DNA of 53,321 nucleotides from Kandleria vitulina DSM 20405 (lineage in GTDB: Bacteria > Bacillota_I > Bacilli_A > Erysipelotrichales > Coprobacillaceae): the NCBI RefSeq assembly GCF_000702065.1, contig NZ_JNKN01000012.1:1-53321 (forward strand), written 5' to 3'. Both the position numbers and the translations under genes were made by a program. Under the pieces are notes generated by a model. It saw nothing but the letters and a program-made list of their open reading frames with translations. It ran no database searches and was not told where the DNA came from. Numbering within the stretch: the stretch's first letter is position 1; each line of letters opens with the position of its first letter. Positions 33,256 to 41,102 of this stretch are shown one piece after another.

Positions 33256-34479
33256 ATAAAGTGTTTCTATATCATTGCCATCATCATCTATACGCGTAAT
33301 ACGCTCGGATGTGACATGCAGATGCTTCTGATAAAGGTGAAAATTGATGATACGAGTAAGTAATGCATAAATAAGTGCAGTAAGTGGTACACCAATTAAG
33401 ACGCCTACAAAGCCAAATAGCTTACCGAAAATCGTAATGCCCAGTAGGACAAACAATCCACCAATACCAACCTTGCTGCCGACAATACGTGGATAGATGA
33501 AGTTTCCTTCAAATTGCTGAACACTAATAAACAAAATCACAAATAACAGCAGCTTGCTGCTAGCGGCAGCGGAGACAAGAATAGTACCAATGAGTAAGGT
33601 TAAGAATGAACCAAACATTGGTATAAATGAGAACATAAAGCCACAGATTGCAATAAGTTCTGGAAATGGCAAACTGAATAGTCTCATGATGATATAGATC
33701 AATGTCATAAACACAGCTGCTTCAGTGACTGCTCCAGTAATGAAACTGTTGAAATAATGATTAGCTTCATCACAGACCTGAAGAACACGAACAGCATGAT
33801 CTTCGTTGATAAGATATACAAGAATCTTACGGAACTGGGTCATATGTTTTTCTTTATTAGAAAGAATATAGATGGCCATAAAGAACGAAGTGATGGCTGT
33901 AATGGCAGTTCCTCCAATGGAATTGACAAAATAAGAGATATCACCACTGTGTTCAGATGTACCAAAGATATTTCCTAATGTCTGTAGTAATGTATTTAAG
34001 TTGATGGAATTATAGAAGTCTTTAACATCCTTTGTTGTTAAGGTGTAATTGATTTTTAAGCTATGACTTACATCAGTAACCCATGCTGAAAAACGAACAG
34101 CGTAGTTATCTAGGTTGCTAAAGATCATTAAGATACTTTGTCCTATTCGAGGAATAATAAAAGTTGAAAAAAGGAAGACAATAAAGAAAATGATAGCTAA
34201 TGTAGAAGCTACAGAAAGAGCACGAAGAGCATCTTTGCTTAACTTCACCTTCTTAGAGTTCTTGCTGAGCTTACGATAAAAGTTTTCAATGTTTCTCATT
34301 GGAATATTTAAGATAAAAGCAATGACAATCGCAATATAGAATGGTGTTGCCAATCTTAAGATATTAATGAGCCATGAATAGACAGTTGGAATATTGAAGA
34401 TTACATACGCAAATATGATAGCGTACATAATATAAAATAGATTTTTATCTTTTTTTGGATTTAGTTTATTTTTGTCCAT
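33253..34479 (-). CDS. AI-2E family transporter (UPF0118)
   Basis: The 408-residue membrane protein has about eight TM segments and matches the PF01594 family. Recognisable parts are LRLATPFYIAIVIAFILNIP near the start, a central soluble segment (about 130-200), and the repeated C-terminal PRIVGSKVGIGGLFVLLGITIFGKLFGFVGVLIGVPLTALI. Members export autoinducer-2 or act as Na+/H+ antiporters; the substrate cannot be told from sequence. GGGAAGTG precedes the ATG. Confidence 0.88.
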   Translation of the reverse strand: MDKNKLNPKKDKNLFYIMYAIIFAYVIFNIPTVYSWLINILRLATPFYIAIVIAFILNIPMRNIENFYRKLSKNSKKVKLSKDALRALSVASTLAIIFFIVFLFSTFIIPRIGQSILMIFSNLDNYAVRFSAWVTDVSHSLKINYTLTTKDVKDFYNSINLNTLLQTLGNIFGTSEHSGDISYFVNSIGGTAITAITSFFMAIYILSNKEKHMTQFRKILVYLINEDHAVRVLQVCDEANHYFNSFITGAVTEAAVFMTLIYIIMRLFSLPFPELIAICGFMFSFIPMFGSFLTLLIGTILVSAAASSKLLLFVILFISVQQFEGNFIYPRIVGSKVGIGGLFVLLGITIFGKLFGFVGVLIGVPLTALIYALLTRIINFHLYQKHLHVTSERITRIDDDGNDIETLY

Positions 34480-34587
34480 AGCTTCACTTCCCTTTTATAT
34501 CGAATATTTTATCATATTTTGAATAAAATTTACAGTTGCTGTATGGCATTTGAAAATGTTAGAATGTGACCGGAAGGATGTGAACAT

Positions 34588-35211
34588 ATGAGAAGACTTC
34601 AAAGAGGACCTGCTATGTTGTTTTTGACAATCTTGATGGTATCTGTCTTTTTGACAGGCTATTATCATCTACCAAAAACGACTGTGAAAAATCATCAGGT
34701 GGAAAAGAAATCCCTCAGCTATGAAGTGCTAAAAGAGGATGTGGACCTGGCGGCCCACTATTATAAATCCGTAGGTAAAAAAAGTGATTCTTCCTATAAA
34801 CGTGTCACATTCACCATAAAAAAGAATGAAAAAGTACTTGGTTATAACATCGGAAAAACGCAGTCTTTTTCTAAGTATTTAAAGCTTGTCGGTCCAAAGT
34901 CAAAGGATATGATTGGCAAGGTAGAAGCAACGAAGGTTGCTTATACGTTAGTTCTAAGCGGAGATCTTGTACAAGTGATTGATAATAAGACCAACCAGTC
35001 TTATACGCTTATCGATAATGCGAGATTAGCTTATCGCAGGGTGCCATACTATATGACTGATGAGACAAACTCGGAAGTCACATATCTTAGAAATGGTGTC
35101 AAAAAGACCGAATCTATCGCTGTATTCAAGGATGCTCTTGAGGATATCAACATCAGTAAGAATGTCTTTGAACGAACTGAATCTACAAGTGAGAATACAG
35201 GCCAGGAATAG
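34588..35211 (+). CDS. Exported or membrane-anchored hypothetical protein
   Basis: This unrecognised 207-residue protein has an N-terminal hydrophobic segment (about 9-26, AMLFLTILMVSVFLTGYY) after Arg residues, without a lipobox, so it is an uncleaved anchor or signal peptide. The outer part is Lys/Ser-rich, with beta-strand-like stretches such as KRVTFTIKKNEKVLGYNIG and AYTLVLSGDLVQVID. GGAAGG precedes the ATG. It is a single-gene unit with its own terminator. Confidence 0.65.
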   Translation: MRRLQRGPAMLFLTILMVSVFLTGYYHLPKTTVKNHQVEKKSLSYEVLKEDVDLAAHYYKSVGKKSDSSYKRVTFTIKKNEKVLGYNIGKTQSFSKYLKLVGPKSKDMIGKVEATKVAYTLVLSGDLVQVIDNKTNQSYTLIDNARLAYRRVPYYMTDETNSEVTYLRNGVKKTESIAVFKDALEDINISKNVFERTESTSENTGQE

Positions 35212-35221
35212 GCCTGTTTTC
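35198..35221 (+). terminator. Terminator overlapping the stop codon
   Basis: ACAGGCC (35198-35204) and GGCCTGT (35211-35217) are followed by a T run. Confidence 0.75.
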
Positions 35222-35283
35222 ATATTTTAAAACCGTATGGTTTTTGAAATAAATATCTATATAATAAACAAAGGAGATTAAAC

Positions 35284-36276
35284 ATGCAAAATACTATTAT
35301 TATCAATAAAGTGCTTATGCACATGCTTGATTTTGAACACAATACTATTCATTTAAGTGAAGAGTTTGCGCCAATCAATGATACAACTAGAGATTATTAT
35401 CATAAGAAAATTGAGAAGGCTCTCTACAGCAATCAGCTTAAGGAGCTAACTGTACCATCTCTTCATGAAATGATCTTAAGAGGAGATAAGATGGTAGAAA
35501 GCGATGAAGAGTTTCTTCATCAGGCAAAAGAAATTACTGAACATTTCTTTAAGCTTGGCACAATGATCCAGGCCATGCCTAATGCCAATATGCTCTACGT
35601 GGACTGCTATCAGGATGGTGAACATGTAATTGCGTGTCTTAAACTCAACTATAAGTATGTGCCAATGACTGTTATTGAAGAAGGTAACGTAAGATTGACA
35701 AGACGTCAGATTATGCCTACACAGGGGTCACCAGTTGATGAAGCAATCGTCATTAATGTCGATAAGAAAACAATTTCTCTTATTGAAAAGAAATACTCTA
35801 TTGATGGAAAGCTTCAGACTTATCTTAATAAAGAATGGATCAAAGGCGAAGAGAAGCTGACTGATAGACAAAAGTTTAATACGATGAAGAAAGTCGTTAA
35901 TAAGTTAGATGATATCTATCATGTCAATAAGACAGAAGGGCTTCCGGTCATGAAAAGAATCATGAATGAGAAGCTGATGAATGATGAAGTCATTAAGCCG
36001 ATAGAAATTGTCAAGAAGGTCCTTGAAAAAGACTATCAGGCTAGTGAAGAGGCTGATGTCATGATGAAAGATCTTGGCGTTGGTGAAGATGATGTCATGA
36101 AAAGCATGCCTTCAGGAAAAAGTCTTGAAACGTGTAAGTTGACAACAGATACAGAAGTAGAAGTTAAGATGAATGTCGAAGACTATGTTTCTGGAACGAA
36201 TTATGAAAAAGTAAAAAATGAAGACGGCACAATCACTCTAATGTTAAAAAATATCAATGAGCTCGTTATAAAATAG
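35284..36276 (+). CDS. Nucleoid-associated protein, NdpA/YejK-like
   Basis: The 330-residue protein resembles the 37-kDa nucleoid-associated family (PF04245): IIINKVLMHMLDFEHNTIHLSE at the start and NANMLYVDCYQDGEHVIACLKLNYK in the middle. Family members bind the nucleoid in E. coli, but the role in Firmicutes is unclear. The C-terminal third (about 200-330) is acidic with many Met residues. AAGGAG precedes the ATG. It is separate from the glycogen genes that follow, 83 bases away. Confidence 0.7.
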   Translation: MQNTIIINKVLMHMLDFEHNTIHLSEEFAPINDTTRDYYHKKIEKALYSNQLKELTVPSLHEMILRGDKMVESDEEFLHQAKEITEHFFKLGTMIQAMPNANMLYVDCYQDGEHVIACLKLNYKYVPMTVIEEGNVRLTRRQIMPTQGSPVDEAIVINVDKKTISLIEKKYSIDGKLQTYLNKEWIKGEEKLTDRQKFNTMKKVVNKLDDIYHVNKTEGLPVMKRIMNEKLMNDEVIKPIEIVKKVLEKDYQASEEADVMMKDLGVGEDDVMKSMPSGKSLETCKLTTDTEVEVKMNVEDYVSGTNYEKVKNEDGTITLMLKNINELVIK

Positions 36277-36330
36277 TCCTTTAAATTCTTTAAAGAGCTC
36301 TATTTTAATGGATTTTAAAGCCCTTTCATG

Positions 36331-36351
36331 TATAATATATAGTAATGGAGG
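36331..36351 (+). promoter_or_regulatory. Promoter -10 and ribosome site of glgB
   Basis: TATAAT (36331-36336) and GGAGG (36347-36351). GGAGG fits ATG 36360, being only two bases from ATG 36354, and it overlaps the upstream in-frame ATG at 36345. Confidence 0.6.
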
Positions 36352-36359
36352 AAATGAGT

Positions 36360-38297
36360 ATGTTAGATGATTTCTTAATTAAATTGTTTCATGAAGGCAA
36401 CTGCCTAGAATCTTATAAGTTATTTGGAGCTCACAAGGAAATTGTGGATGGCGTTGAAGGGGTTAGATTTACTGTTTTTGCCCCTAACGCAAGAAGCGTT
36501 CAGGTCGTTGGTGAATTTAACGGCTGGAACGGATCTAATGATTATATGGAACGCTACTATGATGGTGGAATCTGGACAAAATGGATTCCTAATGTAAAAG
36601 CATTCCAGATGTATAAATATCGTATTGAAGGACAGAGTGGAAATGTTTTTGATAAAGCAGATCCATATGCATTCTTCAGTGAAATGAGACCGGGTACGGC
36701 TTCTAAGTTCATCGATATTGATAATTATAAATGGAAAGATCAGAAATGGCTAAAAAATCGTACAAAGAACTTTGATAAGAAACTTAATATCTATGAAGTC
36801 AATCTTGGCTCATGGAAATTAAAGAAGGAATTTACTGATACAGAAGATGGTGAATTCTATTCTTATGAAGAACTTATTGATATGATCATTCCTTATGCAG
36901 TAGAAAATGGATTTACACATTTAGAGTTGATGCCACTTAATGAATTCCCATTTGATGGATCATGGGGCTATCAGGCTACAGGATACTTTAGTGCTACAAG
37001 CCGCTATGGTAATCCAAAACAGTTAATGAAGTTTGTGGATGAGTGCCATAAAGCTGGACTTGGTGTCATCATGGATATGGTTCTTGCGCACTTCGTAAAA
37101 GATGCGCATGGTCTTGTTCAGTTTGATGAAGGATTCGTTTATGAATATGCGGATGTCAATCGTCGTTATTCTGAATGGGATTCAGTTTACTTTGATGCCG
37201 GTAAGGATGAAGTGCGTTCATTCTTGATGAGTGCGGTTAACTTCTGGATTGATGTTTACCACATGGACGGTATTAGATTTGATGCTGTTTCTAATATGCT
37301 ATATTGGAAAGGCAATAAATTCATAGGTGAAAACGATGGTGCTATTGAATTCTTAAAGAGAATGAATACTAAAATCAATGAAGCACATCCATCTGTCATG
37401 ATGATTGCAGAAGATAGTACTGATTATCCATTTGTAACTAAGCCAGCTAGCGAAGGCGGAGTAGGTTTCGATTATAAGTGGGATATGGGCTGGATGAATG
37501 ATACCTTAAGATACTTTAAGGAAGATCCTGTCTATAGACAGTATGATCATAACTTATTGACATTCTCAATGATGTATTTCTATACAGAAAAATTCATTTT
37601 ACCTTTCTCTCATGATGAAGTTGTTCATTCTAAAGGAACAATTCTTGACAAGATGTGGGGTAACAATGATCAGAAGTTCGCTCAGGTTAAGGCTCTTTAT
37701 GTTTACATGATGACTCATCCAGGAAAGAAACTTAACTTCATGGGTAATGAACTTGCGGAATACAAAGAATGGGATGAAAAGAAAGCTTTAGGATGGGAAA
37801 TCTTGAAATTCCCTCAGCATGATTCTTTCCATACGTTCTTTAAGGATTTAAATATGCTTTACAAAGACCATTCTGCATTATGGGAGTCAGATTATGAATA
37901 CGATGGCTTCAAGTGGATGGTTGTAGATGATAATGCACAATCCGTCTTTGCCTATACAAGAACAGACAAAGAAGGCAATTGCATTCTTGTAGTCGCTAAC
38001 TTTATTGGTAACTCACATGATGCATATCAGGTACCAGTACCATTTAGTGGAAGCTACAAGGAAATCCTGAATACTGATCAGGATGTCTATACTGGCAGCA
38101 ATATGACCAATCCTAGAGCTATTCGCTCTAAGAAGGGGCAATGCAAGAATGAGGAAAACTATATTACAGTGAAACTTGCACCATTTAGTGCATCAGTCTT
38201 TGAATATAGAAAACCTGCTGAAAAGAAGAAAACAGCACGCAAGACTACAAAGAAGCCAGTAAAGAAATCTAAGACAACAAAGACAGCTAAAAAATAG
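36360..38297 (+). CDS. glgB: 1,4-alpha-glucan branching enzyme with Lys-rich tail
   Basis: This 645-residue GH13 enzyme introduces alpha-1,6 branches in glycogen. A CBM48 domain (about 25-115, VRFTVFAPNARSVQVVGEFNGWNG) precedes the barrel. Catalytic residues are D308 (IRFDAVSNM), E351 (MIAEDST) and D419 (FSHDEV). The last 26 residues (about 620-645) are an unusual Lys/Thr-rich tail with 12 Lys and one Arg, reminiscent of histone-like tails. Start 36360 is set by GGAGG at 36347-36351. It is the first gene of an alpha-glucan cluster; glgC and glgA are absent. Confidence 0.93.
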   Translation: MLDDFLIKLFHEGNCLESYKLFGAHKEIVDGVEGVRFTVFAPNARSVQVVGEFNGWNGSNDYMERYYDGGIWTKWIPNVKAFQMYKYRIEGQSGNVFDKADPYAFFSEMRPGTASKFIDIDNYKWKDQKWLKNRTKNFDKKLNIYEVNLGSWKLKKEFTDTEDGEFYSYEELIDMIIPYAVENGFTHLELMPLNEFPFDGSWGYQATGYFSATSRYGNPKQLMKFVDECHKAGLGVIMDMVLAHFVKDAHGLVQFDEGFVYEYADVNRRYSEWDSVYFDAGKDEVRSFLMSAVNFWIDVYHMDGIRFDAVSNMLYWKGNKFIGENDGAIEFLKRMNTKINEAHPSVMMIAEDSTDYPFVTKPASEGGVGFDYKWDMGWMNDTLRYFKEDPVYRQYDHNLLTFSMMYFYTEKFILPFSHDEVVHSKGTILDKMWGNNDQKFAQVKALYVYMMTHPGKKLNFMGNELAEYKEWDEKKALGWEILKFPQHDSFHTFFKDLNMLYKDHSALWESDYEYDGFKWMVVDDNAQSVFAYTRTDKEGNCILVVANFIGNSHDAYQVPVPFSGSYKEILNTDQDVYTGSNMTNPRAIRSKKGQCKNEENYITVKLAPFSASVFEYRKPAEKKKTARKTTKKPVKKSKTTKTAKK

Positions 38298-38308
38298 TTG
38301 TCTTTGTT
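38276..38308 (+). repeat. Intercistronic hairpin at the glgB-glgP junction
   Basis: AACAAAGACA (38276-38285), inside the glgB tail codons, pairs perfectly with TGTCTTTGTT (38299-38308). The glgB stop lies in the loop. No T run follows, so it is more likely a processing or stability element than a terminator. Confidence 0.55.
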
Positions 38309-38324
38309 CTAAGGGGGACAAAAA

Positions 38325-40721
38325 ATGTTTAAAACTAAAGAAGAATTTAAATATGAATTCTCGAAACGTATTATTGAAGCTTATGGACGTACTGTCGAAG
38401 AGTCACATATTACAGAGAAATTCATGGTTCTAGAAAGCATGGTTAGAGATTATGCTTCAGTGAACTGGGCAATGACTAAGATGGCCGTTCAGCAGAAGTC
38501 TATGAAACAGCTTCATTACTTCTCGATGGAATTCCTTATTGGACGTCTTCTAGTTAACAATATGATGAACCTGGGTATCTATGATATCGCTAAAGAAGGG
38601 TTAGCTGAATTTGATATTAATATTCATGAACTTGAAGAATTAGAAGCAGATGCTGGTTTAGGAAACGGTGGGTTAGGTCGATTAGCTGCTTGCTTTATCG
38701 ATTCTCTAGCTTCACTTTCTTATCCTGCATTCGGGCAGACTATTCGTTATGACTATGGGTTCTTCAAGCAGAAAATTGAAGATGGCTATCAGGTAGAAGT
38801 ACCTGACCAGTGGCTACAGTTAGGATATAAATGGGAAGTGCGTAAGCCAAAGCACGCCTGTGAAATCAAGTTCTGGGGTAAAGTCATCTGGAATGATAAG
38901 AAAGGTAAATGGGAACATGTGGAAGCTGAATCTGTAAGAGCAGTACCATATGATGTACCAGTTGTTGGTAATGATACATTAATTACTAATACATTAAGAT
39001 TATGGAAGGCTGAACCTTCTGAAAATATTCCTGTAAACAAGGACTTCCAGCAGTATGCAAATGAAGTCAATATGATCTGTCAGACACTTTATCCTGATGA
39101 TTCAACACTTGCAGGTAAGATCTTAAGATTAAAACAGCAGTATTTCTTCGTGGCTGCCGGATTAAATTCTATTGTTCGTGCTCATTTAAGAGTCTACAAG
39201 GATCTTTCTAACTTCCATGAAAAGAATGTCATTCAGTTAAATGATACACATCCAGTATTAGTTATTCCTGAATTAATGCGTATTCTATTAGATGAATATG
39301 ATTATGAATGGGATGATGCATGGGAAATTGTTAAGCATTCTTGTGCTTACACTAACCATACAATCTTAGCTGAAGCATTGGAAAAATGGCCAGTTGATAT
39401 GATGAGAGATCTTCTTCCAAGAGTTTACCAGATCATCGAAGAAATCGATCGTCGTTTTGTCGGTTTTGTAAAACAGAAAACTGATGGCAATGAAGATATT
39501 TTAAATAAAGTCAGAATTATCAATAACGGCCAGGTACATATGGCACACTTAGCAATTGCTGGTTCATTCTCAGTCAATGGGGTAGCAGGATTACATTCTG
39601 AAATCCTTATGACGAGAGAAATGAAGGAATTTAATGATTTATATCCTGGTAAGTTCAACAATAAGACAAATGGTGTTACACATCGTAGATGGCTTGCTTA
39701 CAGCAACCCTGAGTTAACAGCATTATTAAAAGAGACAATCGGTGATGAATGGATCAAAGAACCAGATCAGTTAACTTGTCTTAATAAATATGTCAACGAT
39801 TCTATCGTTCAGGCTAAATTCTACAATGTAAAACAGAAGAGAAAACAGGTTCTTGCGGATTATATCAAAGAACACAATGATATTGATGTAGATGTTAATT
39901 CTATTTTCGATATTCAGGTAAAGAGACTGCATGCGTATAAGAGACAGCTTCTTAATGTCATGCATATCATTTACCTATATCAGGAAATGAAACAGAATCC
40001 AAACTTTAGAATCTATCCACGTACATTTATCTTCGGTGCGAAAGCTGCTCCTTCTTACTATTTTGCGAAGAAGGTTATCAAGCTTATCAACAGTGTCGCA
40101 GATAAAGTCAACAATGATCCAGAAACTAATCAGTTCTTAAAAGTAGTCTTCCTTGAAAACTATGGTGTAACATTAGCAGAAAAGATTATGCCAGCAGCTG
40201 ATGTTTCAGAACAGATTTCTACAGCTGGTAAGGAAGCCAGCGGTACTGGTAATATGAAATTCATGCTTAACGGTGCAGTTACATTAGGTACATTAGATGG
40301 TGCCAATGTAGAGATTGCAGAACGTGTAGGTGAAGATAATGTTGTTATCTTTGGATTAAGGGATCATGAAGTTGAAGCATTAAAAGCTTCTCATTCATAT
40401 TCTGCATGGAATTACTACAACAATAATCCAAAGATCAAGAAAGTTGTCGATAGCTTAACAGATGGTACTTTCCATCCTTCAAGAGAAGAATTCAAGATTA
40501 TTTTTGATGAATTAATGTCAAAGAATGATGAATATTTCTTATTGGCAGACTTTGAAGCTTATCGTCAGGCACAAGAAAAGATCAATGATCTTTATCAGCA
40601 GCGCCAGAAATGGTCAGCAATGTGCTTGAAGAATATTGCTGAAGCAGGTTACTTCTCAAGTGATCGTACAATTGAAGAATATGTAAGAGATATCTGGCAT
40701 CTAGAAAAGGTAAAGCATTAA
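38325..40721 (+). CDS. glgP: Glycogen/maltodextrin phosphorylase
   Basis: This 798-residue GT35 enzyme releases glucose-1-phosphate from alpha-glucans. Landmarks are EADAGLGNGGLGRLAACFIDSLASL, QLNDTHPVLVIPELMRIL, VHMAHLAIAGSFSVNGVAGLHSEIL, FGAKAAPSYYFAKKVIKLIN, and the pyridoxal-phosphate lysine K645 in GTGNMKFMLNG. The length is normal. GGGGG precedes the ATG. It follows glgB by 27 bases and the DUF1292 gene starts two bases after it. Confidence 0.96.
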   Translation: MFKTKEEFKYEFSKRIIEAYGRTVEESHITEKFMVLESMVRDYASVNWAMTKMAVQQKSMKQLHYFSMEFLIGRLLVNNMMNLGIYDIAKEGLAEFDINIHELEELEADAGLGNGGLGRLAACFIDSLASLSYPAFGQTIRYDYGFFKQKIEDGYQVEVPDQWLQLGYKWEVRKPKHACEIKFWGKVIWNDKKGKWEHVEAESVRAVPYDVPVVGNDTLITNTLRLWKAEPSENIPVNKDFQQYANEVNMICQTLYPDDSTLAGKILRLKQQYFFVAAGLNSIVRAHLRVYKDLSNFHEKNVIQLNDTHPVLVIPELMRILLDEYDYEWDDAWEIVKHSCAYTNHTILAEALEKWPVDMMRDLLPRVYQIIEEIDRRFVGFVKQKTDGNEDILNKVRIINNGQVHMAHLAIAGSFSVNGVAGLHSEILMTREMKEFNDLYPGKFNNKTNGVTHRRWLAYSNPELTALLKETIGDEWIKEPDQLTCLNKYVNDSIVQAKFYNVKQKRKQVLADYIKEHNDIDVDVNSIFDIQVKRLHAYKRQLLNVMHIIYLYQEMKQNPNFRIYPRTFIFGAKAAPSYYFAKKVIKLINSVADKVNNDPETNQFLKVVFLENYGVTLAEKIMPAADVSEQISTAGKEASGTGNMKFMLNGAVTLGTLDGANVEIAERVGEDNVVIFGLRDHEVEALKASHSYSAWNYYNNNPKIKKVVDSLTDGTFHPSREEFKIIFDELMSKNDEYFLLADFEAYRQAQEKINDLYQQRQKWSAMCLKNIAEAGYFSSDRTIEEYVRDIWHLEKVKH

Positions 40722-40722
40722 G

Positions 40723-40983
40723 ATGGATAATGATTTAAAAATCACATTGCAGGACGAAGATGGACAGGAACAAAACTACTTTATCGTTTATACATTCGAT
40801 AATTTAGATAATACGCGTCATTATACAATCTATACAGATTACAAGGAAGATGATGAAGGAAATATCTCATATTATGCAATGTACCAGGATGACACTGATG
40901 AAGAAGGTGTATTTCATCCTTGCGAAAGCGATGAAGATTGGGAACTTGTCGATAGCGTTCTCTCTTCATTCCTAGAAGAATAA
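40723..40983 (+). CDS. DUF1292 family small acidic protein
   Basis: The 86-residue protein is strongly acidic, with a beta-rich core: LQDEDGQEQNYFIVYTFD, RHYTIYTDYKEDDEGNISYYAMY and a C-terminal WELVDSVLSSFLEE. It matches DUF1292 (PF06949), usually found beside RNA- or cell-wall-related genes in Firmicutes, function unknown. Here it is directly behind glgP, with start and stop two bases apart, an unusual setting that suggests translation coupling to the phosphorylase. Confidence 0.82.
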   Translation: MDNDLKITLQDEDGQEQNYFIVYTFDNLDNTRHYTIYTDYKEDDEGNISYYAMYQDDTDEEGVFHPCESDEDWELVDSVLSSFLEE

Positions 40984-40986
40984 TCA

Positions 40987-41020
40987 GAAACCATAGAGAT
41001 TTTGCTCTATGGTTTCTTTA
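40987..41020 (+). terminator. Terminator of the glgB-glgP unit
   Basis: GAAACCATAGAG (40987-40998) and CTCTATGGTTTC (41005-41016) are followed by TTTAT. Confidence 0.85.
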
Positions 41021-41102
41021 TATATAAAAATAATAAGTGATAATAACGATTTTTTTAGCTCTTTGTGATAAAATGTGAAATATAGAAAAGGGGTGTTTTG
41101 AT

